From: an uncultured Bacilli bacterium
GTDB lineage: Bacteria > Bacillota_I > Bacilli_A > RF39 > UBA660
Assembly (NCBI GenBank): GCA_934148875.1
Contig: CAKPDJ010000006.1
Span: forward strand, 1-49,132
Direction of reading: 5' to 3'
Length of the DNA: 49,132 nucleotides
This document shows, in pieces, positions 32,466-40,594 of the stretch. Position 1 is the stretch's first letter. Every line of letters begins with the position of its first letter. Under the pieces are notes generated by a model. It was given only the letters and a program-made list of their open reading frames with translations, had not been told where the DNA came from and did no database searches. Made by a program: the position numbers and the translations under genes.

Positions 32466-32891
32466 ATGAAGAAGTTAATTTATAAAATGTTTATTGAAAA
32501 AACTGATAATAGTTTACTTCAGTTTATTCGTTATTTCTTTGTTGGTGGAGTGGCAGCTGTTGTTAATATTGGAATGCTATTTATATTTACTGATGTATGT
32601 CACATTTATTATTTAGTTTCAAATATTATATCTTTTACTTTAGGATTGATAGTTAATTATATTTTAAGTAAGCTATTAGTCTTTCAAGATAAGGTTTCAC
32701 TAAGTACATCAAAAGAGTTTATTATATATGCTATTATTGGTGTAGTTGGTTTAGGAATAGATACATTGTTGATGAGTATTTTTACTGATACATTTAATAT
32801 TTATTATATGTTAAGTAAAATAATTTCAACGTTATTAGTGTTTATTTGGAACTTTGGAGCAAGAAAGGGATTATATAAAATTATTAAGTAG
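32466..32891 (+). CDS. GtrA-family flippase-like membrane protein
   Basis: 141 aa, four membrane segments in the GtrA pattern (FIRYFFVGGVAAVVNIGMLF, then NYILSKLLVF, FIIYAIIGVVGLGIDTLLM and a final FIWNFGARKGLY). GtrA-like proteins move polyprenyl-linked sugars across the membrane for lipopolysaccharide or wall-glycan decoration. Between the DUF2142-like and UGM-like genes with tiny gaps, so the three act together in surface glycan assembly. Confidence 0.87.
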   Translation: MKKLIYKMFIEKTDNSLLQFIRYFFVGGVAAVVNIGMLFIFTDVCHIYYLVSNIISFTLGLIVNYILSKLLVFQDKVSLSTSKEFIIYAIIGVVGLGIDTLLMSIFTDTFNIYYMLSKIISTLLVFIWNFGARKGLYKIIK

Positions 32892-32900
32892 GTGGGTATT

Positions 32901-34460
32901 ATGAAAAAACAAAAAGTGGTTATTATAGGTGCTGGTCCTGCAGGATTAACTGCTGGTTATGAACTATTAAAACAAAGTAAAAAATATGATGTAGTTGTTT
33001 TAGAGGAAACAGATGAAATTGGTGGTATTTCAAGAACTGTTAAATATCATGGTAATAGAATGGATATTGGTGGTCATCGTTTCTTTTCAAAAGATCAAGA
33101 TGTTATGAATTTTTGGAAGGAAATTTTACCTTTACAAGGTAAACCTAGTTATGATGATAAGAAATTAAAGAAACAGAAACCTTTAGTTGAAGGTGGTCCA
33201 GATCCTGAAAAAGAAGATCGTGTTATGCTAGTTAGAAATCGTGTTTCTAGAATTTATTATTTAAAGAAATTTTTTGATTATCCAATTAGTATGAAAAAAG
33301 AAACCTTTAAAAATATGGGATTTAAAAGAACTATGGCTAGTGGCTTTAGTTATTTAAAGAGTACTGTTGTTAAGAAAAAAGAAGATTCACTTGAGAATTT
33401 CTATATTAATCGTTTTGGAAAAAAATTATATAGTATGTTTTTTGAAGGATATACAGAGAAACTTTGGGGTAGACATCCTAGAGAAATATCAGCTGATTGG
33501 GGTAGTCAAAGAGTTAAGGGACTATCTATTACTGCTGTAATAAAGGATATGTTTAAGAAAACCTTCCATATAAATGGTGGTAAGAAAGAAACTTCCTTAA
33601 TTGAAGAATTTATTTATCCAAAATACGGACCAGGTCAATTGTGGGAAACTGTAAGTCAAGAAATAGAAAATATGGGTGGAACAGTATTAAAGAAACATAA
33701 AGTTGTTAAAATAAATACAAAAGATAATAAGATTGTTTCTGTTGTTTGTGATAATGATGGTACTGAAGTTGAAATAAAAGGAAACATTTTTATTTCTTCT
33801 ATGCCACTTAAAGATTTAGTAAATGATATTAATGGTAATGTTCCTAAGAATATTCAGAGAATAGCTAATGGTCTTCCTTATCGTGATTTTGTTACAGTAG
33901 GATTGTTAGTTAAAAAGTTAAATTTAAAGAATGAAACTAATATTAAAACATTAGGTAATATTGTACCTGATTGTTGGATTTATGTTCAAGAACCTGATGT
34001 TAAATTAGGTAGAATTCAAATATTTAATAACTGGAGTCCATATATGGTTAAAAATCCTGATGATACTGTATGGATAGGACTTGAATATTTCTGTAATGAA
34101 AATGATGATTTTTGGAATATGTCAGATAAGAAGTGTATTGAGTTTGCAACTAATGAGCTTGTATCTATGGGTATTATTAAAGAAAAAGATGTTTTGGACC
34201 ATCATAGAGAAAAAGTAAAAAAAGCATATCCTGCATATTTTGATACTTATGCTGAGATTGATAAATTAATTAAGTTTTTGAATAAATATGATAATTTGTA
34301 CTGTGTTGGTAGAAATGGTCAACATAGATATAATAATATGGATCATTCAATGGTAACTTCTTTTGAAACAGTTAAAAATATTATAAATGGTAGTTCTAAA
34401 AAGGATAATATTTGGAATGTTAATACTGAAAAAGAGTATCATGAAGAGAAAAAGGCGTAA
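32901..34460 (+). CDS. FAD-dependent oxidoreductase / UDP-galactopyranose mutase-like protein
   Basis: 519 aa from ATG 32901 (TAGGTGGG upstream). N-terminal dinucleotide fold VVIIGAGPAGLTAGYEL with E33-type ribose Glu (VVLEETDEIGGISRT), then GGHRFFSKD, typical of the amine-oxidase/UGM superfamily; ends with YCVGRNGQHRYNNMDHSM, the C-terminal FAD contact seen in this group. The ARG-rich middle (FYINRFGKKLYSMFFEGYTEK) supports a nucleotide-sugar or polyprenyl-sugar substrate. Cytoplasmic. Third gene of the glycan module. The exact reaction is unknown. Confidence 0.82.
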   Translation: MKKQKVVIIGAGPAGLTAGYELLKQSKKYDVVVLEETDEIGGISRTVKYHGNRMDIGGHRFFSKDQDVMNFWKEILPLQGKPSYDDKKLKKQKPLVEGGPDPEKEDRVMLVRNRVSRIYYLKKFFDYPISMKKETFKNMGFKRTMASGFSYLKSTVVKKKEDSLENFYINRFGKKLYSMFFEGYTEKLWGRHPREISADWGSQRVKGLSITAVIKDMFKKTFHINGGKKETSLIEEFIYPKYGPGQLWETVSQEIENMGGTVLKKHKVVKINTKDNKIVSVVCDNDGTEVEIKGNIFISSMPLKDLVNDINGNVPKNIQRIANGLPYRDFVTVGLLVKKLNLKNETNIKTLGNIVPDCWIYVQEPDVKLGRIQIFNNWSPYMVKNPDDTVWIGLEYFCNENDDFWNMSDKKCIEFATNELVSMGIIKEKDVLDHHREKVKKAYPAYFDTYAEIDKLIKFLNKYDNLYCVGRNGQHRYNNMDHSMVTSFETVKNIINGSSKKDNIWNVNTEKEYHEEKKA

Positions 34461-34476
34461 TTGCCTTTTTCTTTTT
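34449..34476 (+). terminator. Terminator of the glycan module
   Basis: AAAAAGGC (34449-34456) / GCCTTTTT (34463-34470) around the stop codon, T-rich tail. Confidence 0.85.
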
Positions 34477-34485
34477 GAAGTTTTC

Positions 34486-34514
34486 TTGACTTATTTTTGA
34501 AATCTATTTACAAT
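34486..34514 (+). promoter_or_regulatory. Sigma-A promoter of rny
   Basis: TTGACT (34486-34491), exactly 17 nt, TACAAT (34509-34514). Confidence 0.75.
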
Positions 34515-34571
34515 AGAGTTAGATGTTATGATTAAATAATAATTTAACATATATGAAATGGAGGATTTATT

Positions 34572-36125
34572 ATGATGAAAATAATTATCTCCATTTTACT
34601 AGTCGTTATTGGATTGATTGTTGGTTTTGTTTTAAATATTATTTTAAATTCTATTAGAGAAAATAATGCTAATAAAAGGATTGAAACAATTATAGAAAAA
34701 GCTCGTAAAGAAGCTGAAAAACTAAAGAGAGATTCTATTTTAGAATCTAAAGAAGAAATTCATAAATTGAAATTAGATTATGATAAGGAAGTTAAAGAAA
34801 GAAAACAAGAATTAAAAGAATCTGAAGAAAGACTTATTTTACGTGAACAAAATATGGATAAACGTGATGAACTTTATCAAAAAAGAGAGTCAACTTTGGA
34901 TGAACGTGAAAATAAATTATTTGAAAAACAAAAACAAATCCAAGATGAGCAAGTTAAAGTGGAAGAAATTAAACAACAACAACTAGATTTACTTCAAGAT
35001 ATCTCAGGTATAAGTAAAGAAAAAGCTAAAGAAATGGTTATGAGTAAAGTAAAGGAAGCAATGTCTATGGAAATTGCTGCCTATATTAAAGAAAGTGAAA
35101 ATGAGGCAAAATTAGAAGTTGATAAAAAGGCTAAAAATTTACTTGTTTCTTCTATGCAAAAGTTTGCATCAGATGTGGCAAATGAACAAACTATTACTAC
35201 TGTTACTTTACCTAATGATGATTTAAAGGGAAGAATAATTGGTAGAGAGGGTCGTAATATTCGTACGTTAGAAGCTATTACTGGTGTTGATTTAATTATT
35301 GATGATACTCCGGAAGCTGTTGTGTTATCTAGCTTTGATCCTTTAAGAAGAGAAATAGCTAGAATAACATTAGAGACTTTATTAAAAGATGGAAGAATTC
35401 ATCCAACTAGAATTGAAGAGCTTTATGATAAAGTAAGCAAAGATATGAAAGCTAAGATTATTGAATATGGTAATAATGCTTTATTTGAGCTAGGACTTAC
35501 GAAAGTTGATCCTGAACTTATTGAAATAATTGGTAAACTTCATTTTAGAACAAGTTATGGGCAAAATGCATTACAGCATTCTATTGAAGTTGCTCATTTA
35601 TCTGGAGTTATTGCTGGTGAGTTAGGTGAAAATGTAACTTTAGCTAAAAGAGCTGGATTACTTCATGATATAGGTAAAGCTATTGACCATGAAATAGAAG
35701 GTAGCCATGTTGAAATTGGTGTAGATATAGCTAAAAAATATAAAGAGTCAGATGTTGTTATTAATGCTATTGCATCTCATCATGGTGATTGTGAAGCTAC
35801 TAGTGTTATTTCTGTAATTGTGGCTATCGCTGACGCCCTTTCAGCATCACGTCCTGGTGCTAGAAATGATTCATTAGAAAATTATATTAAGAGACTTGAA
35901 CAATTAGAGGCAATAGGTAATGATATTGAGGGTGTTGATAAAACATTTGCTGTTCAGGCTGGACGTGAACTTAGAGTAGTTGTTAAACCTGAAGAAATTG
36001 ATGATTTGACTGCTCATAAGATTGCACGTGACATAAAAGAAAAAATTGAAGATACAATGCAATATCCTGGAACTATTAAAATTACGGTAATTCGTGAGAC
36101 TAGAGCACAAGAAGAAGCAAAATAA
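34572..36125 (+). CDS. rny: Ribonuclease Y
   Basis: 517 aa, normal. Membrane-anchored endoribonuclease starting bulk mRNA decay. One N-terminal TM (IIISILLVVIGLIVGFVLNI), a long charged coiled coil (about 30-200), KH domain with LKGRIIGREGRNIRTLEAITG, and an HD domain with HSIEVAHLSG and LLHDIGKAIDHE followed by SHHGD. GGAGG precedes two adjacent ATGs. Follows recA with the glycan module between, comparable to Bacillus recA-pbpX-rny. Confidence 0.97.
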   Translation: MMKIIISILLVVIGLIVGFVLNIILNSIRENNANKRIETIIEKARKEAEKLKRDSILESKEEIHKLKLDYDKEVKERKQELKESEERLILREQNMDKRDELYQKRESTLDERENKLFEKQKQIQDEQVKVEEIKQQQLDLLQDISGISKEKAKEMVMSKVKEAMSMEIAAYIKESENEAKLEVDKKAKNLLVSSMQKFASDVANEQTITTVTLPNDDLKGRIIGREGRNIRTLEAITGVDLIIDDTPEAVVLSSFDPLRREIARITLETLLKDGRIHPTRIEELYDKVSKDMKAKIIEYGNNALFELGLTKVDPELIEIIGKLHFRTSYGQNALQHSIEVAHLSGVIAGELGENVTLAKRAGLLHDIGKAIDHEIEGSHVEIGVDIAKKYKESDVVINAIASHHGDCEATSVISVIVAIADALSASRPGARNDSLENYIKRLEQLEAIGNDIEGVDKTFAVQAGRELRVVVKPEEIDDLTAHKIARDIKEKIEDTMQYPGTIKITVIRETRAQEEAK

Positions 36126-36138
36126 TTGCTTCTTTTTC
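36113..36138 (+). terminator. Terminator of rny
   Basis: AGAAGCAA (36113-36120) / TTGCTTCT (36126-36133) spanning the stop codon, then TTTT. Confidence 0.8.
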
Positions 36139-36192
36139 TATACAAATTAATTAAACTGTGTTATATTTTTACTAGGATAAAGGGGTGTTATC

Positions 36193-37056
36193 ATGTATCA
36201 AAGCTTTCTAAGAAATACTCATAAAAGGGAAAAAACTATTTTGATATGTATTATTGTATTTAGTGTTATTATGCTTGGACTTTTTACCTATTTATTAATA
36301 GTTGATATTAAAAATCAACCATTAATTAAATATCCTAGATATACACTTTCTAGTACAGAGTGGACAAGTACTAATGTTATTATTACTGTTAATACAGAGG
36401 ATGGAAATATAGCTTCTTATTCGTTTGATGGTGGTAAGAATTATCAAGAATCTAATACTTATGAAGTGCCTAGTAATGGTGAATTTTATATAGTTGTTAA
36501 GGATATTAATGGTAGAACTAGTAAAATAACACCAGTATCTATTCAAAATATTGATAAGGATGCTCCAATAATATCTTTTGAGGGTACTACTACTGTACAA
36601 CTTGGTAGTAAGTTTTCACTTAGAAATGGTGTATCTACCACTGATGGTAATGGATCTGGTATAGGTGGAAATTATGTCGTGGTTCCTGATAGTATTGATA
36701 CATCTGTTGCTGGTGAATATACTGTTACCTATACTGTTTTTGATAAGGTTGGTAATTATACTGAAAAGCAAAGAAAAATTATAGTTATGGATATTAATGG
36801 TAAAACTTATTACCGTTATCGTACAGCAACTTATGAGAATTACCAATGTGATGCTTATATGTGTAATTGCGTTAGGTCTGAATCAGCAAAATTATCTCTA
36901 ACTTGTCCTACTGGTTATACTTTTAATGAACCTGATAAGTGTTGTCAAACTTGTTATAAAACATGTAAAAAAACAGTATGGAGCGAGTGGAGTGAGTGGA
37001 GTCAGGAGAAAGTTACGGCTACATCTACTCGTGAAGTTGAAACGAAGATAGAATAA
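36193..37056 (+). CDS. Membrane-anchored Ig-like protein with Cys-rich and TSP1-like tail
   Basis: 287 aa. One hydrophobic anchor near 17-38 (TILICIIVFSVIMLGLFTYLL) with a basic N-terminus. Residues about 50-120 and 125-200 are beta domains; the second matches bacterial DUF5011/HYR-like repeats (GSKFSLRNGVSTTDGNGSG...AGEYTVTYTVFDKVGN). Residues about 205-258 hold nine or so Cys (CDAYMCNCV, CCQTCYKTC), suggesting disulfides. The C-terminus has WSEWSEWSQ at 263-271, the core tryptophan motif of thrombospondin type 1 repeats. Extracellular adhesion or binding is inferred. Monocistronic. Confidence 0.75.
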   Translation: MYQSFLRNTHKREKTILICIIVFSVIMLGLFTYLLIVDIKNQPLIKYPRYTLSSTEWTSTNVIITVNTEDGNIASYSFDGGKNYQESNTYEVPSNGEFYIVVKDINGRTSKITPVSIQNIDKDAPIISFEGTTTVQLGSKFSLRNGVSTTDGNGSGIGGNYVVVPDSIDTSVAGEYTVTYTVFDKVGNYTEKQRKIIVMDINGKTYYRYRTATYENYQCDAYMCNCVRSESAKLSLTCPTGYTFNEPDKCCQTCYKTCKKTVWSEWSEWSQEKVTATSTREVETKIE

Positions 37057-37089
37057 AAAATAATCCACAAAACTGTGGATTATTTTTTT
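37055..37089. terminator. Bidirectional terminator between the Ig-like gene and rnjA
   Basis: AAAAATAATCCACA (37056-37069), AAAC loop, TGTGGATTATTTTT (37074-37087); perfect stem flanked by A and T runs. Confidence 0.9.
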
Positions 37090-38753
37090 ATGTCAATAAT
37101 TACAGGTAATATAATAGGTCTACGACCGGTTTTATTTTCAATAAAAGGAATTAAATCACTTATAATTTTACTTTTTATTTCAGATATACCATCTTTACTA
37201 TTGTCTAGTCTATCTTTGATAATATTATAAGCTTCTTCTTCTATTTGTTTAATTAGTTCTTCATTTTCATTTACTAAAATAAAACCACGAGTAGTTATAT
37301 TTGGCTTAATTAATAGATTTCTTTTATCAATATTAATATTAGCTATTACTACTAAAATACCATCATTTGCCATTATTTTTCTATCTCTTAGAACAACACT
37401 ACCAACTTCACCAATACGGTTACCATCAACATATATGTCTTCTCCTGATACCTTTTCTTTGGCTTTGGTAATTACATGATCTTTCATATTTAAAATATCA
37501 CCATTTTCAAGAATAAAAGTATTTTCTTTTGGAATACCACATTCTACTCCTAAATTGGCATGTCTTTTTAACATACGATAATCACCATGGAATGGCATTA
37601 AGTATTTTGGATTAATCAATCTAATCATTAATTTTAGTTCTTCTTGGTTAGCATGTCCAGATGTGTGTAATTCACTTAATGAGGTATTAGTAAATACTTT
37701 GATACCTTTTAAATATAATTTATTAATAGTTCTAGCAATACTTGTAGCATTACCAGGTATAGGACTGGATGAGAATATTACGATATCATCCGGTCTTAAA
37801 GATATTTGTCTAAATGTACCATCGGCCATTCTAGATAAAGCAGCAAGTGGTTCACCTTGACTACCAGTACATAAGAAACAAACTTCACTTGGTTTTAAAT
37901 TTTTAGCTTCTTCTGGAGTAATAATTATTTCTTTATGGTCTATATAACCACCTTCGATAGAAATTTTAATGTTATTATCCATACTTCTACCAAACACACA
38001 TATTTTACGATTGTGTTTAAAACAAGTTTCAACAATATGTTTAAGTCTATAAATGTTAGATGCAAATGTTGCGATAATAATCCTATTTGATGTATAAGTG
38101 TCAAATATATCTGTTAATGCACCATCTACTTTTGATTCACTAATTGACATTCCCTCATTTAAGGCATTAGTTGAATCACTAATTAATAAATCTACACCAC
38201 GTTTTCCTAGTTCGGCCATTTTATGTAAATCAGCCATTGGTCCTATTGGTGTTAAGTCAAATTTAAAATCACCTGTAGTTATTACACTACCATTAGGTGT
38301 CTTTAGGTAAATTCCATGTGAGTCGGGTATTGAGTGAGTAGTTCTAAAAAACTCTATTTCAAAATGTTTAAATTTTAAAATATCTTTATCTGTATAAGCA
38401 AATAAATTATCATAACGAATATTACGGTCTTGAAGTTTAATAGCTATTAATTCTTTTGCTTGTTTTGGAGCATAGATAGCTGGTATATTTACAGTCTGTA
38501 ATATAAATGGTATTGCTCCAATATGGTCTTCATGGCCATGTGTAATAATTAAACATTTAATTTTTTCTTCATTTTGTTTTAAAAAAGTATAATCAGGTAA
38601 GACATAGTCTATACCAAATAGTTCTCCCTCTGGAAAACGAATTCCCGCATCAATAATAACAATTTCATCTTCATGCATTAAACAATACATGTTTTTTCCG
38701 ACTTCACCTAAACCACCTAAAACAATAATTTTTGTTTCAGTGTTTGATTTCAT
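37080..38753 (-). CDS. rnjA: Ribonuclease J
   Basis: 557 aa. Metallo-beta-lactamase/beta-CASP 5'-3' exo- and endoribonuclease in mRNA decay and rRNA maturation. Metal motif H72-G-H-E-D-H77; later TTGDFKFD, SDSTNAL, the beta-CASP segment TFASNIYRLKHIVE, LCTGSQGEPLAALSRMA, HTSGHANQEELK and PFHGDYRML. The C-terminal domain is complete (ENKTGRRPIILPVI). Only one RNase J is seen in the window. Together with rny it gives the core RNA-decay pair. AGAAAGGAG-type site upstream of ATG. Confidence 0.97.
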   Translation of the reverse strand: MKSNTETKIIVLGGLGEVGKNMYCLMHEDEIVIIDAGIRFPEGELFGIDYVLPDYTFLKQNEEKIKCLIITHGHEDHIGAIPFILQTVNIPAIYAPKQAKELIAIKLQDRNIRYDNLFAYTDKDILKFKHFEIEFFRTTHSIPDSHGIYLKTPNGSVITTGDFKFDLTPIGPMADLHKMAELGKRGVDLLISDSTNALNEGMSISESKVDGALTDIFDTYTSNRIIIATFASNIYRLKHIVETCFKHNRKICVFGRSMDNNIKISIEGGYIDHKEIIITPEEAKNLKPSEVCFLCTGSQGEPLAALSRMADGTFRQISLRPDDIVIFSSSPIPGNATSIARTINKLYLKGIKVFTNTSLSELHTSGHANQEELKLMIRLINPKYLMPFHGDYRMLKRHANLGVECGIPKENTFILENGDILNMKDHVITKAKEKVSGEDIYVDGNRIGEVGSVVLRDRKIMANDGILVVIANINIDKRNLLIKPNITTRGFILVNENEELIKQIEEEAYNIIKDRLDNSKDGISEIKSKIISDLIPFIENKTGRRPIILPVIIDIKK

Positions 38754-38872
38754 TTATAAATTTTTCTCCTTTCTTAAGTTCAAGTTATAAGAACTAATCG
38801 ATACTCATTATACTATCTTTTTTAATTTTTGTCTATTACTTTTTCATGATTGACATTGTTGTCACTGTAAAG

Positions 38873-38900
38873 TTGATTTTTATAATAAATCATGTATAAT
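38873..38900 (+). promoter_or_regulatory. Sigma-A-type promoter of the small acidic ORF
   Basis: TTGATT (38873-38878), 16-nt spacer, TATAAT (38895-38900), 37 nt before the ATG. Confidence 0.6.
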
Positions 38901-38937
38901 TAAATTATGAATATAATATTTTAAGGAAGGTAATGAT

Positions 38938-39177
38938 ATGGATTTTTGTATACCAGATACTGATTTAGATATTGACCTGAGATATAGTAAAGAAGTAAAA
39001 AAAGATAAAAGTGATTGCAGTAGTATTGATGTAACTTTTATTGATAGTAATTCATTTGAATCTTATTTAAATTCTTATGAGCATAGTGATTCTAGTTTTC
39101 ACCTTGGAGGGGCATTGTGTAGTTTAGCTGATAACAATTTGGATAGTGATGATCAAAAACGTAGTAGAAATATATAA
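38938..39177 (+). CDS. Small acidic hypothetical protein (79 aa)
   Basis: No family recognised. Strongly acidic and Ser/Asp-rich (DLDIDLRYSKEV; DSNSFESYLNSYEHSDSSFHLGG separated parts), three Cys, no membrane segment, basic last residues. AAGGAAGG precedes ATG. It has its own promoter and terminator between the divergent rnjA and ftsY, so it is probably real; the function is unknown. Confidence 0.65.
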   Translation: MDFCIPDTDLDIDLRYSKEVKKDKSDCSSIDVTFIDSNSFESYLNSYEHSDSSFHLGGALCSLADNNLDSDDQKRSRNI

Positions 39178-39205
39178 AGAGGACTAGAATAGTCCCTTTT
39201 TTTTT
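39177..39205 (+). terminator. Terminator of the small acidic ORF
   Basis: GGACT (39181-39185), AGAAT loop, AGTCC (39191-39195), then a run of ten Ts. Confidence 0.75.
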
Positions 39206-39234
39206 GATATAATTATCATGATACAGGAGGATTT

Positions 39235-40293
39235 ATGGGACTATTTAATAAGATAAAAAATATGTTTAGTAGTACTAAAGATACTAATTTAGATGTTGAT
39301 TTAGTTAAAACTAAAAATGATGTTGTTGATAATAATGAAACATCAAATAAAACTGATGTAAAAGTATATGAAAAGGGTTTAAGTAAAAGTCGTAAGGGTT
39401 TTGTATCTAATTTGATGGCTTTAACTTCTAGATATAATAAAGTTACTGAAGAATATTTTGATGAATTAGAAGAAATATTGATTATGGCTGATATTGGTGT
39501 CAATACTGTTATGGAATTTATGGATAGATTAAGAAATCGTGTTCGTAAAGAAAAGATAGAGGATACTAATTTATTAAAAGAAATTATTGTTGATGAGTTG
39601 TTCATTATATATGTAAATGATGAAATATTAGAAAGTAAAATTCATTATAGTAATAATGGACCAACAGTTATTTTATTTGTGGGTGTTAATGGTGTTGGGA
39701 AGACTACTACTATTGGAAAACTTGCTTGGAAAATGAAGAATGAGGGTAAGAAAGTATTATTAGTTGCTGGAGATACTTTTAGAGCTGGTGCTACTAAACA
39801 ATTAGAAGAATGGAGCACTAGAGTTGGTGTAGGATTTATTGGAAAAGAAGAGGGCGCTGATAGTGCTAGTGTCGTATTTGATGGACTACAAAAAGCTAAA
39901 GAAGAGAATTATGATGTTGTGTTAATAGATACGGCAGGTAGACTTCAGAATAAAGTTAATCTAATGCACGAACTTGAAAAAGTAAATCGTGTTATAGGAC
40001 GTGAAATTCCTGATGCTCCACATGAAACTTTATTAGTAATTGATGCAACTACAGGTCAAAATGGTATAAGTCAGGCTAAAAGTTTTAAAGAGATAACTAA
40101 TATCACTGGTATAGTTTTAACTAAGCTTGATGGTACTGCTAAAGGTGGTATTGTATTAGCAATAAAGGAAGAAGTAAATATTCCTGTTAAATATATTGGT
40201 TTAGGAGAAGCTAAAGAAGATTTACAACCATTTGATATAGAAAATTATATTTATGGATTATTTAAAGATATGATGGGTGAGGATAATGAATAA
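39235..40293 (+). CDS. ftsY: Signal-recognition-particle receptor FtsY
   Basis: 352 aa. SRP-receptor GTPase targeting ribosome-nascent-chain complexes to SecYEG. Short acidic/Asn-rich A region (about 1-60), N domain, G domain with G1 GVNGVGKTTTIGKLA, DTFRAGATKQLEEW, DTAGRLQNK, TKLDGTAKGG and GLGEAKEDLQPFD. Overlaps ylxM by 8 nt. AGGAGG precedes ATG. Confidence 0.97.
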   Translation: MGLFNKIKNMFSSTKDTNLDVDLVKTKNDVVDNNETSNKTDVKVYEKGLSKSRKGFVSNLMALTSRYNKVTEEYFDELEEILIMADIGVNTVMEFMDRLRNRVRKEKIEDTNLLKEIIVDELFIIYVNDEILESKIHYSNNGPTVILFVGVNGVGKTTTIGKLAWKMKNEGKKVLLVAGDTFRAGATKQLEEWSTRVGVGFIGKEEGADSASVVFDGLQKAKEENYDVVLIDTAGRLQNKVNLMHELEKVNRVIGREIPDAPHETLLVIDATTGQNGISQAKSFKEITNITGIVLTKLDGTAKGGIVLAIKEEVNIPVKYIGLGEAKEDLQPFDIENYIYGLFKDMMGEDNE

Positions 40294-40576
40294 GAAAATA
40301 TATTTTAATAATTTATATGATTATTATTCTTTACTTTTTACTGATAAACAACGTGAGTATTATGAAGACTATTGCTTTAGAGATTTGTCTTTAGCTGAAA
40401 TAGCTGAAAATAATGGTATTAGTAGAAATGCTGTCCATGGACAAATTAAGATTGTAGAAGAAAAGTTAGAGTTTTATGAAGAAGTACTTGGTTTATATAA
40501 AAAGGGTATAGAAATTAAGAAAATCCTTAAGGATATTGATCCAGAAATAAGAAAAAGAATAGAAGAATTAGTTTAG
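40286..40576 (+). CDS. ylxM: YlxM/p13-like HTH protein of the SRP operon
   Basis: 96 aa from ATG 40286. Sigma-70-region-4-like HTH (FTDKQREYYEDYCFRDLSLAEIAENNGISRNAVHGQI) followed by a helix with EEKLEFYEEVLGLY. YlxM stimulates SRP GTPase activity in streptococci/staphylococci. Lies between ftsY and, normally, ffh; here a HerA-like gene separates it from ffh. Confidence 0.93.
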   Translation: MNKKIYFNNLYDYYSLLFTDKQREYYEDYCFRDLSLAEIAENNGISRNAVHGQIKIVEEKLEFYEEVLGLYKKGIEIKKILKDIDPEIRKRIEELV

Positions 40577-40594
40577 TTTTTTGGAGGGGTAGTT

